Source of the DNA: an uncultured Pelagibacteraceae bacterium
Lineage (GTDB): Bacteria; Pseudomonadota; Alphaproteobacteria; Pelagibacterales; Pelagibacteraceae
Assembly (NCBI GenBank): GCA_902574345.1
Contig: CACGNF010000002.1
Span: 1-64,000, forward strand
Direction of reading: 5' to 3'
DNA length: 64,000 bases
Every line of letters begins with the position of its first letter. The first letter of the stretch is position 1. Position numbers and translations under genes: made by a program. This document shows, one piece after another, positions 8,030 through 16,659 of this stretch. The notes beneath the pieces were generated by a model. It searched no databases and was not told where the DNA came from. It saw nothing but the letters and a program-made list of their open reading frames with translations.

Positions 8030-8860
8030 TTACATAGAGGCATCAAAACCAAACCATTTAGTAGCTATTCTACTAATGTCTCCGTTTTTTCTAGCCTTCT
8101 CGATTGCTTTGTTAAATGCTTTTAATAATTCAGTGTCATCTTTTCTAATTCCAACTCCAACACCATTACCAAATGCTCCACCTGAAAAAGTTGGACCTAC
8201 AAGAACAACTGGTTTACCAGATTTTTCAGCATAATCTGTAAAAGCAACTGCAGCTGCTAATGCAACATCACATCTTCCTGATGCTAAGTCTAAATTAACT
8301 TCATCTTGAGTTTTGTAAGTTCTTAGATTTATTTTTCCTACATCACCAGATTCTAAAAAGTTTTGGTGAATAGTTGCTGTTTGTGTACAAACAGTCTTAC
8401 CAGCAAGTGCACCCGTTAAAGTTTTTAAAGTTTTTTTAACACCTGAACCCCCTAGAGTAAGATTGATTCCCTCTGGAGTATCCATACCTTCAAGGTCAGA
8501 ACCTTTCATAACTGCTAAAGATGCAACTTCGTCTGCATAACCTTGTGAAAAGCTAATAGCTTTCTGTCTTTCAGCAGTAATAGACATACCTGCCATAATT
8601 GCATCAAATTTTCTCATAATTAAAGCTGGTATCATTCCATCCCAATCTTGTTCAACAATTTCACATTGTTGTCCAATATATCTGCAAAGTGTGTAGGCTA
8701 ATTCGACTTCAAATCCAATTAATTTACCTGATGCATCTTTAGAATTCCATGGAGGATAAGCGCCTTCTGTTCCAATTTTAATTTTATCAGCATTAACGTT
8801 TCCAATAATTAACAATGAAAACAAAACTGAAAAAATAGTTTTTTTAAATATATTCATCAT
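8030..8860 (-). CDS. Polar amino acid ABC transporter periplasmic binding protein (ArgT/OccT-like)
   Basis: A 276-aa SBP_bac_3 protein with a Sec signal peptide ending around NVNADK. The ligand-site sequence EGAYPPWNSKDASGKLIGFEVELA and the later AIMAGMSITAERQKAISFSQGY are typical of basic amino acid/opine binding proteins (LAO, HisJ, OccT). Two cysteines in LCRYIGQQCE may form the disulfide of that subgroup. It has a good Shine-Dalgarno (AAAGGAGAGA). It is the first gene of a three-gene transporter operon. Basic amino acids are the most likely ligand, but an ectoine-type ligand cannot be excluded given the adjacent M24 gene. Confidence 0.9.
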   Translation of the reverse strand: MMNIFKKTIFSVLFSLLIIGNVNADKIKIGTEGAYPPWNSKDASGKLIGFEVELAYTLCRYIGQQCEIVEQDWDGMIPALIMRKFDAIMAGMSITAERQKAISFSQGYADEVASLAVMKGSDLEGMDTPEGINLTLGGSGVKKTLKTLTGALAGKTVCTQTATIHQNFLESGDVGKINLRTYKTQDEVNLDLASGRCDVALAAAVAFTDYAEKSGKPVVLVGPTFSGGAFGNGVGVGIRKDDTELLKAFNKAIEKARKNGDISRIATKWFGFDASM

Positions 8861-8917
8861 TCTCTCCTTTAATAAAAAAATATTATTTCACAAATCAGAG
8901 ACTTTAAAAAGAAAAAA

Positions 8918-9958
8918 CTAATGATTTATTGAAGACGAGAAATTCCAAGAACAATCAAAACTCGGTACATAAACCCTAGATAATTTGGTGTTTCCAAAAT
9001 GATGATGAAAAACATTCATCCAATTTTCAACTTGAAGAGGTTTTTTATCTTGGCTGCCAACTTGTGCTGTGATCACACCCTTTGGTTTTAATATTCTTAC
9101 TAAAGAGTCCATATTTTTTGCAGCCAAATCTATACAAAACTGATCATCATTTAAATCTACAAAGATATGATCGTATGTATCGTCTTTTACTGATTTAATA
9201 CTATTAAACGCATCTCCCCAAACACATTTAACTGAATTTTTCTCTGTAGCTTTTTTTCCAATGTCCCCTAAATGTTTATTACAAACTTCAACTACCTCAG
9301 GATCAAGCTCATACCAATCGATAAAATTAAATTTTTTAGATATGCATTCTCTGGCAACGCCTCCATCACCACCACCAATGATTGCAGCTCTTTCATTGTT
9401 TTTGTTTAACTTCAACCCTGCGCCGACAAATGTTGAGCTATACAAATGTTCATCAGAATCAGCAACTTGAATTTCACCATCAATAAATAATGATTTACCG
9501 AATTGCTCTAACTCTAAAATTTCGATGTGTTGACCCACTTTTGATTTAAAATCTTCTAAAACTTCATTTACAACATATGATTTTTGTAAACCTGGTGAGC
9601 TATAAATATCGTGATAAAGAGATCTTGTGTCTCTGTTAAATTCCTTTTTTACAATTCTTTTGTGCTTAAATTCTTTTTTAACAATATCAATCGCTACTGA
9701 TGGAGTAATTTTTCCACAAGTAAAGAAATCAAAACTTATAATTCCTTTTTCAGGAAATGTATGAAAACTAATATGACTTTCAGCTAATAATGCAAGAATT
9801 GTAAAGCCCTGCGGTTCAAACTTATATTTTGATATATTTAAGATTGTAACTTTAGCTGCTTTAGCAATCTCTTTGATAACTCTTTCATAAACCGATGGAT
9901 CATATTCTTTATCGGTACCAATAATATCTAAAGTAATGTGCTCCCCTACTTTTATCAT
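8918..9958 (-). CDS. speH-speE: Fused S-adenosylmethionine decarboxylase - spermidine synthase
   Basis: A 346-aa two-domain protein. Residues ~1-115 are a prokaryotic class-1B AdoMet decarboxylase: LLAESHISFHTFPE has the Glu60-Ser61 cleavage site that makes the pyruvoyl group, and FDFFTCG supplies the proton-donor Cys81. Residues ~125-346 are spermidine synthase: DGEIQVADSDEHLYSS, the AdoMet-binding IIGGGDGGVARE, YELDPEVVEV, and FVDLNDD with the catalytic aspartates. Self-cleavage would leave the synthase attached to the pyruvoyl-bearing chain. It makes decarboxylated AdoMet and transfers aminopropyl to a diamine, releasing MTA. It is the last gene of the mtnP-mtnA-aldolase operon, 1 nt after the aldolase gene. 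Confidence 0.92.
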   Translation of the reverse strand: MIKVGEHITLDIIGTDKEYDPSVYERVIKEIAKAAKVTILNISKYKFEPQGFTILALLAESHISFHTFPEKGIISFDFFTCGKITPSVAIDIVKKEFKHKRIVKKEFNRDTRSLYHDIYSSPGLQKSYVVNEVLEDFKSKVGQHIEILELEQFGKSLFIDGEIQVADSDEHLYSSTFVGAGLKLNKNNERAAIIGGGDGGVARECISKKFNFIDWYELDPEVVEVCNKHLGDIGKKATEKNSVKCVWGDAFNSIKSVKDDTYDHIFVDLNDDQFCIDLAAKNMDSLVRILKPKGVITAQVGSQDKKPLQVENWMNVFHHHFGNTKLSRVYVPSFDCSWNFSSSINH

Positions 9959-9959
9959 A

Positions 9960-10616
9960 TTACCCTTTTTTATAATCTTTAGCTTTTTCCAAAACTTTTT
10001 TCATTTCTTCTAATGAAAGAATCTTTGGCTCTCCTAACTTTAGTGCAATAGTGTATTGATGACAAATATTTTCTATCTCTAGTGCTAGTTCAAATGCTTG
10101 ATCTAGATTTTTTCCAAAAGCAACCTGTCCGTGATTAGACATCAAACAGGCACTTCTATTTTCTAAAGCTTTAATTACATTTTGTGAAAGTTCTTTTGTT
10201 CCAAAAGTAGCGTATTCAGCACATTTAATGTCTTCTCCTCCCGCAAGAGCAATCATGTAATGAAACGGAGGTATAGATTTTCCGTGAGAAGATACAGCTG
10301 TTGCGTGTGGAGAATGTGCATGAACAATTGCTTCAGCATCTTTTTTATAAACATAAATATCTCTATGAAATCTCCATTCAGAGGAGGGTTTGTTCACTGA
10401 GTCGTTATTTTCTGCTTCTTCATTTAAACCCATAAAAACTATATCTTTTGACTTTAAAGTTTCATATTTTTTTCCAGATGGTGTAATCAAATAACCCTGA
10501 ATACCATTCTCCTCAGATCTTAGGGATATATTACCTGATCTTAATGGTGAAAGATTTGTAGAATTTAATTTTAAAGAGTACTCAATAATTTTATTCCTTT
10601 GTCCTAAATTTTTCAT
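9960..10616 (-). CDS. Class II aldolase-family enzyme: methylthioribulose-1-P aldolase (Ald2-like) or dehydratase (MtnB-like)
   Basis: A 218-aa zinc-dependent class II aldolase/adducin-family protein. Visible are SPLRSGNISLR near the N-terminus, SSEWRFHRDIY, the metal site AIVHAHSPHAT and a further histidine in LMSNHGQVAFG. It overlaps mtnA by 4 nt, so its substrate is very likely 5-methylthioribulose 1-phosphate. Two family members act there: MtnB (dehydratase of the universal methionine salvage pathway) and Ald2 (aldolase of the DHAP shunt, giving DHAP and methylthioacetaldehyde). No mtnC/mtnD partners are in the window, which favours the aldolase, but this is inference. Confidence 0.8.
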   Translation of the reverse strand: MKNLGQRNKIIEYSLKLNSTNLSPLRSGNISLRSEENGIQGYLITPSGKKYETLKSKDIVFMGLNEEAENNDSVNKPSSEWRFHRDIYVYKKDAEAIVHAHSPHATAVSSHGKSIPPFHYMIALAGGEDIKCAEYATFGTKELSQNVIKALENRSACLMSNHGQVAFGKNLDQAFELALEIENICHQYTIALKLGEPKILSLEEMKKVLEKAKDYKKG

Positions 10617-11683
10617 TTAAATAACTTCTTTAATCCTTCTGTTGAAGCATTACATACACCCCGTTCCGTAATTAAACCTGTAATGTATTTTGCTGGAGTT
10701 ACATCAAAAGCTAAATTCATAGATTTACTATTTTTTGGATAAATTTGTATTTTCTTTATATTTCCTTTTTCATCTAAACCCTTCATATGAGATAATTCCT
10801 CTGAATTTCTCTCCTCGATTGGTATATCTTTATGATCTTTAATATTCCAATCAATTGTTGAACTTGGTAGTGCAACATAAAAAGGAATCTTATTATCATG
10901 AGCTGCTAGTGCTTTTAGGTAAGTTCCAACTTTATTACAAACATCTCCATTGGCTAGAGTTCTGTCTGTTCCAACAATACACATATCAACCTCTCCTCTT
11001 TGCATCAAAATTCCACCTGTGTTATCTGTAATGATTGTATTTTTAATTCCTTCTTCATTTAATTCATATGAAGTAAGATTTGCTCCTTGATTTCTTGGTC
11101 TAGTTTCATCTGCCCATACATGAACTGGGATACCTTTTTTATGTGCATGATATATTGGAGAAGTTGCAGTACCCCAATTAATCGTTGCAAGCCAACCTGC
11201 ATTACAATGAGTAAGGATATTAATTGTATCTTTTTTTTTATTATATATTTCCTCTATAATTTCTAATCCATTTAATCCTATATTTTCACAAAATTTAATA
11301 TCTTCTTCACATATGTCTGTTGCTTCATTAAGGGCTATTTCTAAAATCTTATCACTATTAACGCCTGATAATTTATTCATCATTCTATCAACGGCCCACT
11401 TTAAATTTATCGCTGTTGGCCTTGAACTAATTAAATCATCTGCAGATTTTTTCAAAAATGATTGATCATTATTTTGAATAATAGCTAAAACTAGTCCATA
11501 GGCTGCGGTAGCACCAATCAAAGGTGCGCCTCTTACTTCCATTATTCTTATAGCATTGATTGCATCTTTAATAGTCTTTAGATCCTTTATAATAAATTGA
11601 TGTGGTAGTTTCGTTTGATCAATAATTTTTACAACATTATTTTCAAACCAAATAGTACGATACTCTTTTCCCTCTATTCTCAT
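10613..11683 (-). CDS. mtnA: 5-methylthioribose-1-phosphate isomerase
   Basis: A 356-aa protein of the aIF2B/MtnA family. MRGAPLIGATAAYG-type sequence (EVRGAPLIGATAAYG) appears near residue 49. The catalytic cysteine lies in THCNAGWLATINWGTA and the catalytic aspartate in IVGTDRTLANGDVCNKVGTY. HVWADETRPRNQG is the MtnA-specific loop rather than the eIF2B type. It isomerises the aldose MTR-1-P made by MtnP to the ketose. It overlaps both neighbours by 4 nt. Confidence 0.94.
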   Translation of the reverse strand: MRIEGKEYRTIWFENNVVKIIDQTKLPHQFIIKDLKTIKDAINAIRIMEVRGAPLIGATAAYGLVLAIIQNNDQSFLKKSADDLISSRPTAINLKWAVDRMMNKLSGVNSDKILEIALNEATDICEEDIKFCENIGLNGLEIIEEIYNKKKDTINILTHCNAGWLATINWGTATSPIYHAHKKGIPVHVWADETRPRNQGANLTSYELNEEGIKNTIITDNTGGILMQRGEVDMCIVGTDRTLANGDVCNKVGTYLKALAAHDNKIPFYVALPSSTIDWNIKDHKDIPIEERNSEELSHMKGLDEKGNIKKIQIYPKNSKSMNLAFDVTPAKYITGLITERGVCNASTEGLKKLFK

Positions 11684-12552
11684 TTATTTAAAACTCTACC
11701 CGCAACTGTTTTAAGTTTATCTGTAGTTTTTTTTGTTCTTTTTTCTGGAGAAGTAATAATTGCAACATCTAAACAACTATTTGTTGGATCTTTAGGGTCA
11801 ATATGATTTTCAAAATTTTCTATCAAATTTTTAATCATATTTTTTGCTTTCGCAGCATTTCCTAAAAGGACTTTTATTACTTGTTGTACATCTACATTTT
11901 CATGATCTGGATGCCAACAATCATAATCAGTTACCATTGAAACAGATGCATACCTAATTTCTGCTTCTCTAGCTAATTTAGCCTCTGGCATATTTGTCAT
12001 ACCAATTACATCAGCTTTCCACGATCTATAAAGATTGGATTCAGCTAAAGTCGAAAATTGTGGCCCCTCCATTACTACATAAGTTCCACCTCTTTGATAT
12101 TCTATTTTTTCTTTCTTAATAGCTTCCTCACACGCATTCATTAGACCATTTGATGTTGGATGAGCCATAGAAACATGAGCAACAATTTCCTCATCAAAAA
12201 ATGTTTTATTTCTTGCAAAAGTTCTGTCTATGAATTGATCAACGATTACAAATTTACCTGGTGGTAAGTCTTCTTTTAAAGATCCGACAGCTGATACAGA
12301 AACTATGTCGGAAACACCTAATTGCTTTAACGCATCAATATTAGCTCTAAAATTTATTTTTGAAGGTGAAATAAAATGTCCCCTTCCGTGTCTCGGTAAA
12401 AAATAAATCTCTTTATTTTTATATTTTGTCTTTAAAATTTGATCTGAGGGTTTCCCCCAGGGAGTTTGTAAATCAACTAACTCTCGATTTTCAAATTCCT
12501 CAACATCATATAAACCGCTTCCACCAATAATTGCTAATTTATTTATTGTCAT
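11680..12552 (-). CDS. mtnP: 5'-methylthioadenosine phosphorylase
   Basis: A 290-aa nucleoside phosphorylase of the MTAP subfamily: IIGGSGLYDV at the N-terminus, VSAVGSLKEDLPPG, the substrate loop YVVMEGPQFSTLAESNLYRS, and ADVIGMTNMPEAKLAREAEIRYA. It splits MTA with phosphate to adenine and MTR-1-P. It is the first gene of the polyamine/MTA operon, and the divergent neighbour apt uses the adenine. The C-terminus beyond residue ~270 is Lys/Thr-rich and unremarkable. Confidence 0.95.
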   Translation of the reverse strand: MTINKLAIIGGSGLYDVEEFENRELVDLQTPWGKPSDQILKTKYKNKEIYFLPRHGRGHFISPSKINFRANIDALKQLGVSDIVSVSAVGSLKEDLPPGKFVIVDQFIDRTFARNKTFFDEEIVAHVSMAHPTSNGLMNACEEAIKKEKIEYQRGGTYVVMEGPQFSTLAESNLYRSWKADVIGMTNMPEAKLAREAEIRYASVSMVTDYDCWHPDHENVDVQQVIKVLLGNAAKAKNMIKNLIENFENHIDPKDPTNSCLDVAIITSPEKRTKKTTDKLKTVAGRVLNK

Positions 12553-12594
12553 CTTAAAATATTTTAATTAATTATTAATATATAATTTACTCTT
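12553..12594. promoter_or_regulatory. Divergent promoter region mtnP / apt
   Basis: Only 42 nt separate the two start codons, and the stretch is nearly pure A/T with TATAATTTAC just upstream of apt. Both promoters must therefore overlap or extend into the coding regions, so the two ends of the pathway are probably co-expressed. Confidence 0.4.
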
Positions 12595-13122
12595 ATGAAT
12601 TTAAAAGATTTTATTAGATCTATTCCAGATTATCCAAAAAAAGGGATTTTATTTAGAGATATAACTACATTAATTAAAAATGAAAAAGCATTTTCTGAAA
12701 CAATAAATCAGATAGTTGAGAGAAGCAAAAAGGTAAAATTTGACAAAATTGCAGCCATTGAATCAAGGGGCTTTGTCTTTGCATCTGCAGTTTCATATAT
12801 ATTAAAAAAACCATTTGTGATGCTTAGAAAGAAAAATAAGTTACCAGCTGATGTTCACTCAGTAGATTTTGAGCTTGAATATGGAACTGCAACTATAGAG
12901 GTGCATAAAGATTCTATTGATGAAAATGATAATGTTTTGATAATTGATGATTTAATTGCAACTGGGGGAACTGCAGAGGCTGCGGCCAAGCTAGTTGAAA
13001 TTTCAAAAGGAAAAGTTGCGGCTTTTATATTTGTAATTAATTTATTTGATTTAAATGGTACTGATAATCTTTTAAAAAAAGGTTATAAAGTTGAAAACTT
13101 AATTGAATTTCCTGGTCATTAA
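12595..13122 (+). CDS. apt: Adenine phosphoribosyltransferase
   Basis: A 175-aa type I phosphoribosyltransferase with IPDYPKKGILFRDITTL at the N-terminus (adenine-specific hood), IESRGFVFASAVSY, and the PRPP loop VLIIDDLIATGGTAEAAA. It converts adenine and PRPP to AMP. It is divergent from mtnP, whose product adenine it salvages. The next gene starts on the base after its stop codon. Confidence 0.95.
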   Translation: MNLKDFIRSIPDYPKKGILFRDITTLIKNEKAFSETINQIVERSKKVKFDKIAAIESRGFVFASAVSYILKKPFVMLRKKNKLPADVHSVDFELEYGTATIEVHKDSIDENDNVLIIDDLIATGGTAEAAAKLVEISKGKVAAFIFVINLFDLNGTDNLLKKGYKVENLIEFPGH

Positions 13123-13800
13123 ATGGAAAAGTTATCCAAAATTTCGAAATTATTTAATAAAATTTATTACAATCTATTTATAGAAAATTTTAAGGGTAAA
13201 TTAGAATATAATTTTCCCTCAGATTATTATCGTTGGGATTTAATTAAATATCTAATAAACAAATACAATTATATTGATTATTTAGAGATTGGCTGTGATC
13301 AAGATCAGTTATTTTCTAAAATTAATATCAAAAATAAAGTTGGAGTTGACCCAGTTAGCGGTGGAAATTTAAGAAAAACAAGTGATGAATTTTTTAAAGA
13401 AAATAATAAAAAATTTGATTTGGTCTTTATTGATGGATTGCATACTTATGAACAAGTCAAGAAAGACATAATTAATTCGTTAAATTGTTTGAAAGAAAAT
13501 GGGGTCGTTTTAGTTCATGATTGTATGCCTGATTGTATGAGTAAACAAGCTGTTCCAAGATATAGAATGACTTGGAATGGTGATGTTTGGAAAGCAATAG
13601 TAGATTTAAGACATAATAATGATTTAAATATTTATACTTGTGAAATAGACCAAGGAATTGGGATAATCAAAAAAGGAAAGAATACTTCAATTCTTAAAGT
13701 TGATAAGAAAATCAAAGATCTAAAATTCAAAGATTATTATGAAAATTATAATAAATATTTACGAGTAATTAATATTAATGAATTTAAGAAAATGTTTTAA
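13123..13800 (+). CDS. Class I methyltransferase-like protein (Methyltransf_24 type)
   Basis: A 225-aa protein with a Rossmann-like core: DYLEIGCDQDQLF near residue 46, FDLVFIDGLHTYEQVKKDI near residue 104, and ENGVVLVHDCMP near residue 126. This pattern (VFIDGxHxY, then HD) is that of Methyltransf_24/cephalosporin-hydroxylase-like proteins commonly found in surface polysaccharide clusters. The start codon immediately follows the apt stop, so it is read from the same transcript although the role is probably in the following sugar region. Substrate unknown. Confidence 0.7.
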   Translation: MEKLSKISKLFNKIYYNLFIENFKGKLEYNFPSDYYRWDLIKYLINKYNYIDYLEIGCDQDQLFSKINIKNKVGVDPVSGGNLRKTSDEFFKENNKKFDLVFIDGLHTYEQVKKDIINSLNCLKENGVVLVHDCMPDCMSKQAVPRYRMTWNGDVWKAIVDLRHNNDLNIYTCEIDQGIGIIKKGKNTSILKVDKKIKDLKFKDYYENYNKYLRVININEFKKMF

Positions 13801-13806
13801 ATGAAA

Positions 13807-14694
13807 TTAAGTATTATTTTTTATAAATTCAGATATATAATTTCTTAAAGATATTTTTCCATAATGTTTATAAATTTTATTAGATAAATTCATTTTAGTA
13901 AGAGCTGAAGCATATCTTTCACCAGGTCTTTTATCTAAATATTTTATTTTGGAATTAAACATTTTGGCAACCTCTATTATCGAGTAAGACTTTTTACTTG
14001 TTATACTATAGTGTCTACACAAATTCTTTTTCCAAGCATTGTAACAAACCTCTACAGTATCATCGATATGAGTAAACCTTCTTGTTTGTGTACCTGGTTT
14101 AACAATTGTTAAGGGTTTTTTGTTAATAAATTGATCTTCAAATATTCCTATTACAGTCGACATTGGGCCTGTAGATATCTGGTTAGGTCCATAAACGTTA
14201 TAAAAATAAATAATTTCATACTTAAAATTGAACCACTTTTTTAAGTTTTCTAACAAATCTAAATTTTTTGCTTTTGTGAAAGAGTAAGGCGATAAATTTT
14301 TATCTTGTCCTTTATTTCCCAAAGATGCAGAGGTTGCTGAGTAAATTAGTTTTATTTTATGCTTTAAACAAAAATTAAAAACTGCATTTGTACCTATTGA
14401 ATTTGAGTATATACAATCACTCATTCTTAAAAAACTTTGATAAATTCTCGCAAATTCACCAAAATGAAAAATAGATTTAATCTGTTTTGGATATTTAATT
14501 AATTTAAAAATATCTGCAGTGCTACCTTTGATATATTTTACTCGAGAGTTTCGAATGTGATTAGATTTTTTTCCAGATGTATAATTATCTAAACTTAAAA
14601 TTTTATACTGCGTTTTTTTCAAAAGTAATTTAATTAAATTCGTTCCAACAAAACCAGCTCCACCAGTGATAAGAATTTTTTTATTTTTCCTCAT
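13807..14694 (-). CDS. NAD-dependent sugar epimerase/dehydratase (extended SDR, GalE-like)
   Basis: A 295-aa extended short-chain dehydrogenase with the N-terminal NAD fold ILITGGAGFVGTNLIKLLL. The active-site triad is visible as YSATSASLG (Ser/Thr) and YSFTKAKN (YxxxK). Sugar-site features follow: FYNVYGPNQ and GTQTRRFTHIDDTVEVC. The subfamily is UDP-glucose 4-epimerase-like, though about 30 residues shorter than GalE. It likely makes a nucleotide sugar for surface glycan. The adjacent upstream gene on this strand is a GT2 glycosyltransferase. Confidence 0.85.
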   Translation of the reverse strand: MRKNKKILITGGAGFVGTNLIKLLLKKTQYKILSLDNYTSGKKSNHIRNSRVKYIKGSTADIFKLIKYPKQIKSIFHFGEFARIYQSFLRMSDCIYSNSIGTNAVFNFCLKHKIKLIYSATSASLGNKGQDKNLSPYSFTKAKNLDLLENLKKWFNFKYEIIYFYNVYGPNQISTGPMSTVIGIFEDQFINKKPLTIVKPGTQTRRFTHIDDTVEVCYNAWKKNLCRHYSITSKKSYSIIEVAKMFNSKIKYLDKRPGERYASALTKMNLSNKIYKHYGKISLRNYISEFIKNNT

Positions 14695-14724
14695 TAGTAA
14701 TTCGAATATTACAAATCTTACAAA

Positions 14725-15561
14725 TTAATTTAATGATGGTCTATACCATGATTTTTTTAATAAAACAGAGTTAATAATACCCAAAAGTCTGTGCTTGTGT
14801 ATTTCACTTTTATATTTCTTTAAAAAAATTAAGTAAAAAATAAACTTTAGTAATGATGAAAAAAATTTTGGCAAAATTTTAATTAAAGCAAATATATAAC
14901 CATTGTGTTTTTTATTAAAATAAAATGTTGACCACATCCAATGCCAGTTTCTAGATAACTCCATGGGTCGGTTTATTTCTGGCATATGTGAAGAGCCTCC
15001 GAAATGTCTTACTTTTATAGAAGGATCGATAAAAATCTTTATATTTTTCAAACGCAATCTTTTACATAAATCTATTTCCTCCAAATAAAGAAAAAAATTG
15101 TCATCAAAAAAATTACTCCATTTCAAATTTTTCATATGAAAAAACATTGCAAAACCTTTAACATTTTCAACTTCTTTTATGTTAAAGTCCTTAATGGGGT
15201 CAAAATTATCATATCTTTCATCAACAGAAACTGGTGCTATAATTCCAAAATCTAAGATTTTATTCGCTGTTACAAAAAAATTTTCAATACAATTTTTCTC
15301 TAAAACTACATCTGGATTTAAAATTAAGGCAAAATCAGTTTTTACTTTAGATAACGCAAGATTATTTCCACCTGAATAACCTAAATTTTCTGTCGGTAAA
15401 ATACAATTAACATTAGGATATTTTTGTTCTAAATCTAATTTTAGAGTTTGATCATTTGAATTTTCAATAATTATTATTGGAAACTTCTCATCTATTGATT
15501 TTATACATCTATGAAGTATGTCTCCACTTTTGAATGAAACAATTACAATTGTTAGGTCCAT
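14725..15561 (-). CDS. Glycosyltransferase family 2 (rhamnosyltransferase-like)
   Basis: A 278-aa GT-A enzyme. It begins DLTIVIVSFKSGDILHRCIKS, has LPTENLGYSGGNNLAL (nucleotide-sugar loop) and the metal motif region ALILNPDVVL near residue 80. FFLYLEEIDLCKRLRLKNIKI is the acceptor-side signature of rhamnosyltransferase-like GT2 proteins. A hydrophobic stretch near the C-terminus (FFSSLLKFIFYLIFL) suggests membrane association. It precedes the epimerase gene by 30 nt and is divergent from a dehydratase gene. Confidence 0.85.
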   Translation of the reverse strand: MDLTIVIVSFKSGDILHRCIKSIDEKFPIIIIENSNDQTLKLDLEQKYPNVNCILPTENLGYSGGNNLALSKVKTDFALILNPDVVLEKNCIENFFVTANKILDFGIIAPVSVDERYDNFDPIKDFNIKEVENVKGFAMFFHMKNLKWSNFFDDNFFLYLEEIDLCKRLRLKNIKIFIDPSIKVRHFGGSSHMPEINRPMELSRNWHWMWSTFYFNKKHNGYIFALIKILPKFFSSLLKFIFYLIFLKKYKSEIHKHRLLGIINSVLLKKSWYRPSLN

Positions 15562-15615
15562 TTAAGATATTTAATATATTGTTACAGTTTTGAAAATACT
15601 ATAGTTGTATCTTAT

Positions 15616-16653
15616 ATGAAAAAAAGAGTTTTAATTACTGGAGGAGCAGGTTTTATTGCCCATCATACTATCAGGCATATCCTAAATCATACTGATTGGG
15701 AAATCGTGTCTTTAGATAGATTAGACTACTCAGGAAATTTAAATCGAATCTCGGATATGATGACTGAAATTTCTGAGAAAGATAAAAGACGACTAAGAGT
15801 TGTTCATCATGATCTTCGAGCAGAGGTAAATGATATGTTGGCAGCTGACTTAGGAAAATTTAATTTCATTTTACACATGGCAGCATCTAGTCATGTCGAT
15901 AGATCAATTACTGATCCTTTGACATTTGTATATGATAATGTAGTTGCAACCTGCAACATATTAAATTTTGCAAGGAAAACTAAAAATCTAGAGCTATTTG
16001 TATATTTTAGTACTGATGAAGTTTTTGGTCCAGCACCAAATAAAGTTAAATATAAAGAAAGAGAAAGATACAATTCTACTAATCCTTATAGTGCAACCAA
16101 AGCGGGTGGTGAAGAATTGGCGGTGGCTTTTGAAAATAGTTATCATATGCCAATTTTCATAACACATACAATGAATGTATTTGGTGAAAGGCAACATCCT
16201 GAAAAATTTATTCCAAAATGTATCATTAGTGCAAGAGATGGTTTGTTTGTGGAAATTCATAGCAATAAAAATAAAACTAAAGCTGGGAGCAGGCATTATA
16301 TTCATGCATCGGATGTAGCAGATGGATGTTTGTTCTTGATTAAAAATCGTAAAAAAATAATAAAAAAAAATAAAATAGATTATGGTGGAGCGAAATGTCC
16401 AAAATTTAATTTGGTGGGTCCTATAGAATTAGATAATCTCGAACTTGCAAAATTAATCGCAAAGTCTGTTGGCAAAAAATTGAAATATAAAATGGTTGAT
16501 TTTCATTCAAGTAGACCTGGTCATGATCTTAGATATGCTTTAGATGGTAATTTAATGAAAAAATTAGGGTGGAAACCAAAAGTATCCATAGAAGAAAGAA
16601 TAGATCAAGTAGTTAACTGGACATTAAAAAATAAAAGATGGTTAAAAATTTAA
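15616..16653 (+). CDS. dTDP-glucose 4,6-dehydratase-like extended SDR (RmlB family)
   Basis: A 345-aa enzyme with NAD-binding VLITGGAGFIAHHTIRHIL; the third position of the GxxGxxG motif is Ala-His rather than Gly-Ser. The RmlB signature HMAASSHVDRSITDP follows, then catalytic Asp-Glu in FSTDEVFGP and Tyr-Lys in YSATKAGGEE. RPGHDLRYALDG is the C-terminal sugar-nucleotide segment of RmlB. It likely removes water from an NDP-hexose to give the 4-keto-6-deoxy intermediate. No rmlA/C/D genes are adjacent, so the final sugar is unknown. Confidence 0.85.
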   Translation: MKKRVLITGGAGFIAHHTIRHILNHTDWEIVSLDRLDYSGNLNRISDMMTEISEKDKRRLRVVHHDLRAEVNDMLAADLGKFNFILHMAASSHVDRSITDPLTFVYDNVVATCNILNFARKTKNLELFVYFSTDEVFGPAPNKVKYKERERYNSTNPYSATKAGGEELAVAFENSYHMPIFITHTMNVFGERQHPEKFIPKCIISARDGLFVEIHSNKNKTKAGSRHYIHASDVADGCLFLIKNRKKIIKKNKIDYGGAKCPKFNLVGPIELDNLELAKLIAKSVGKKLKYKMVDFHSSRPGHDLRYALDGNLMKKLGWKPKVSIEERIDQVVNWTLKNKRWLKI

Positions 16654-16659
16654 CTTTAA

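Noticed and set aside
13123-16653. Horizontally acquired surface-polysaccharide island
   Set aside because: The four sugar-related genes fit this idea, but base composition looks like the neighbours by eye and no mobility genes flank them; composition statistics could not be computed.
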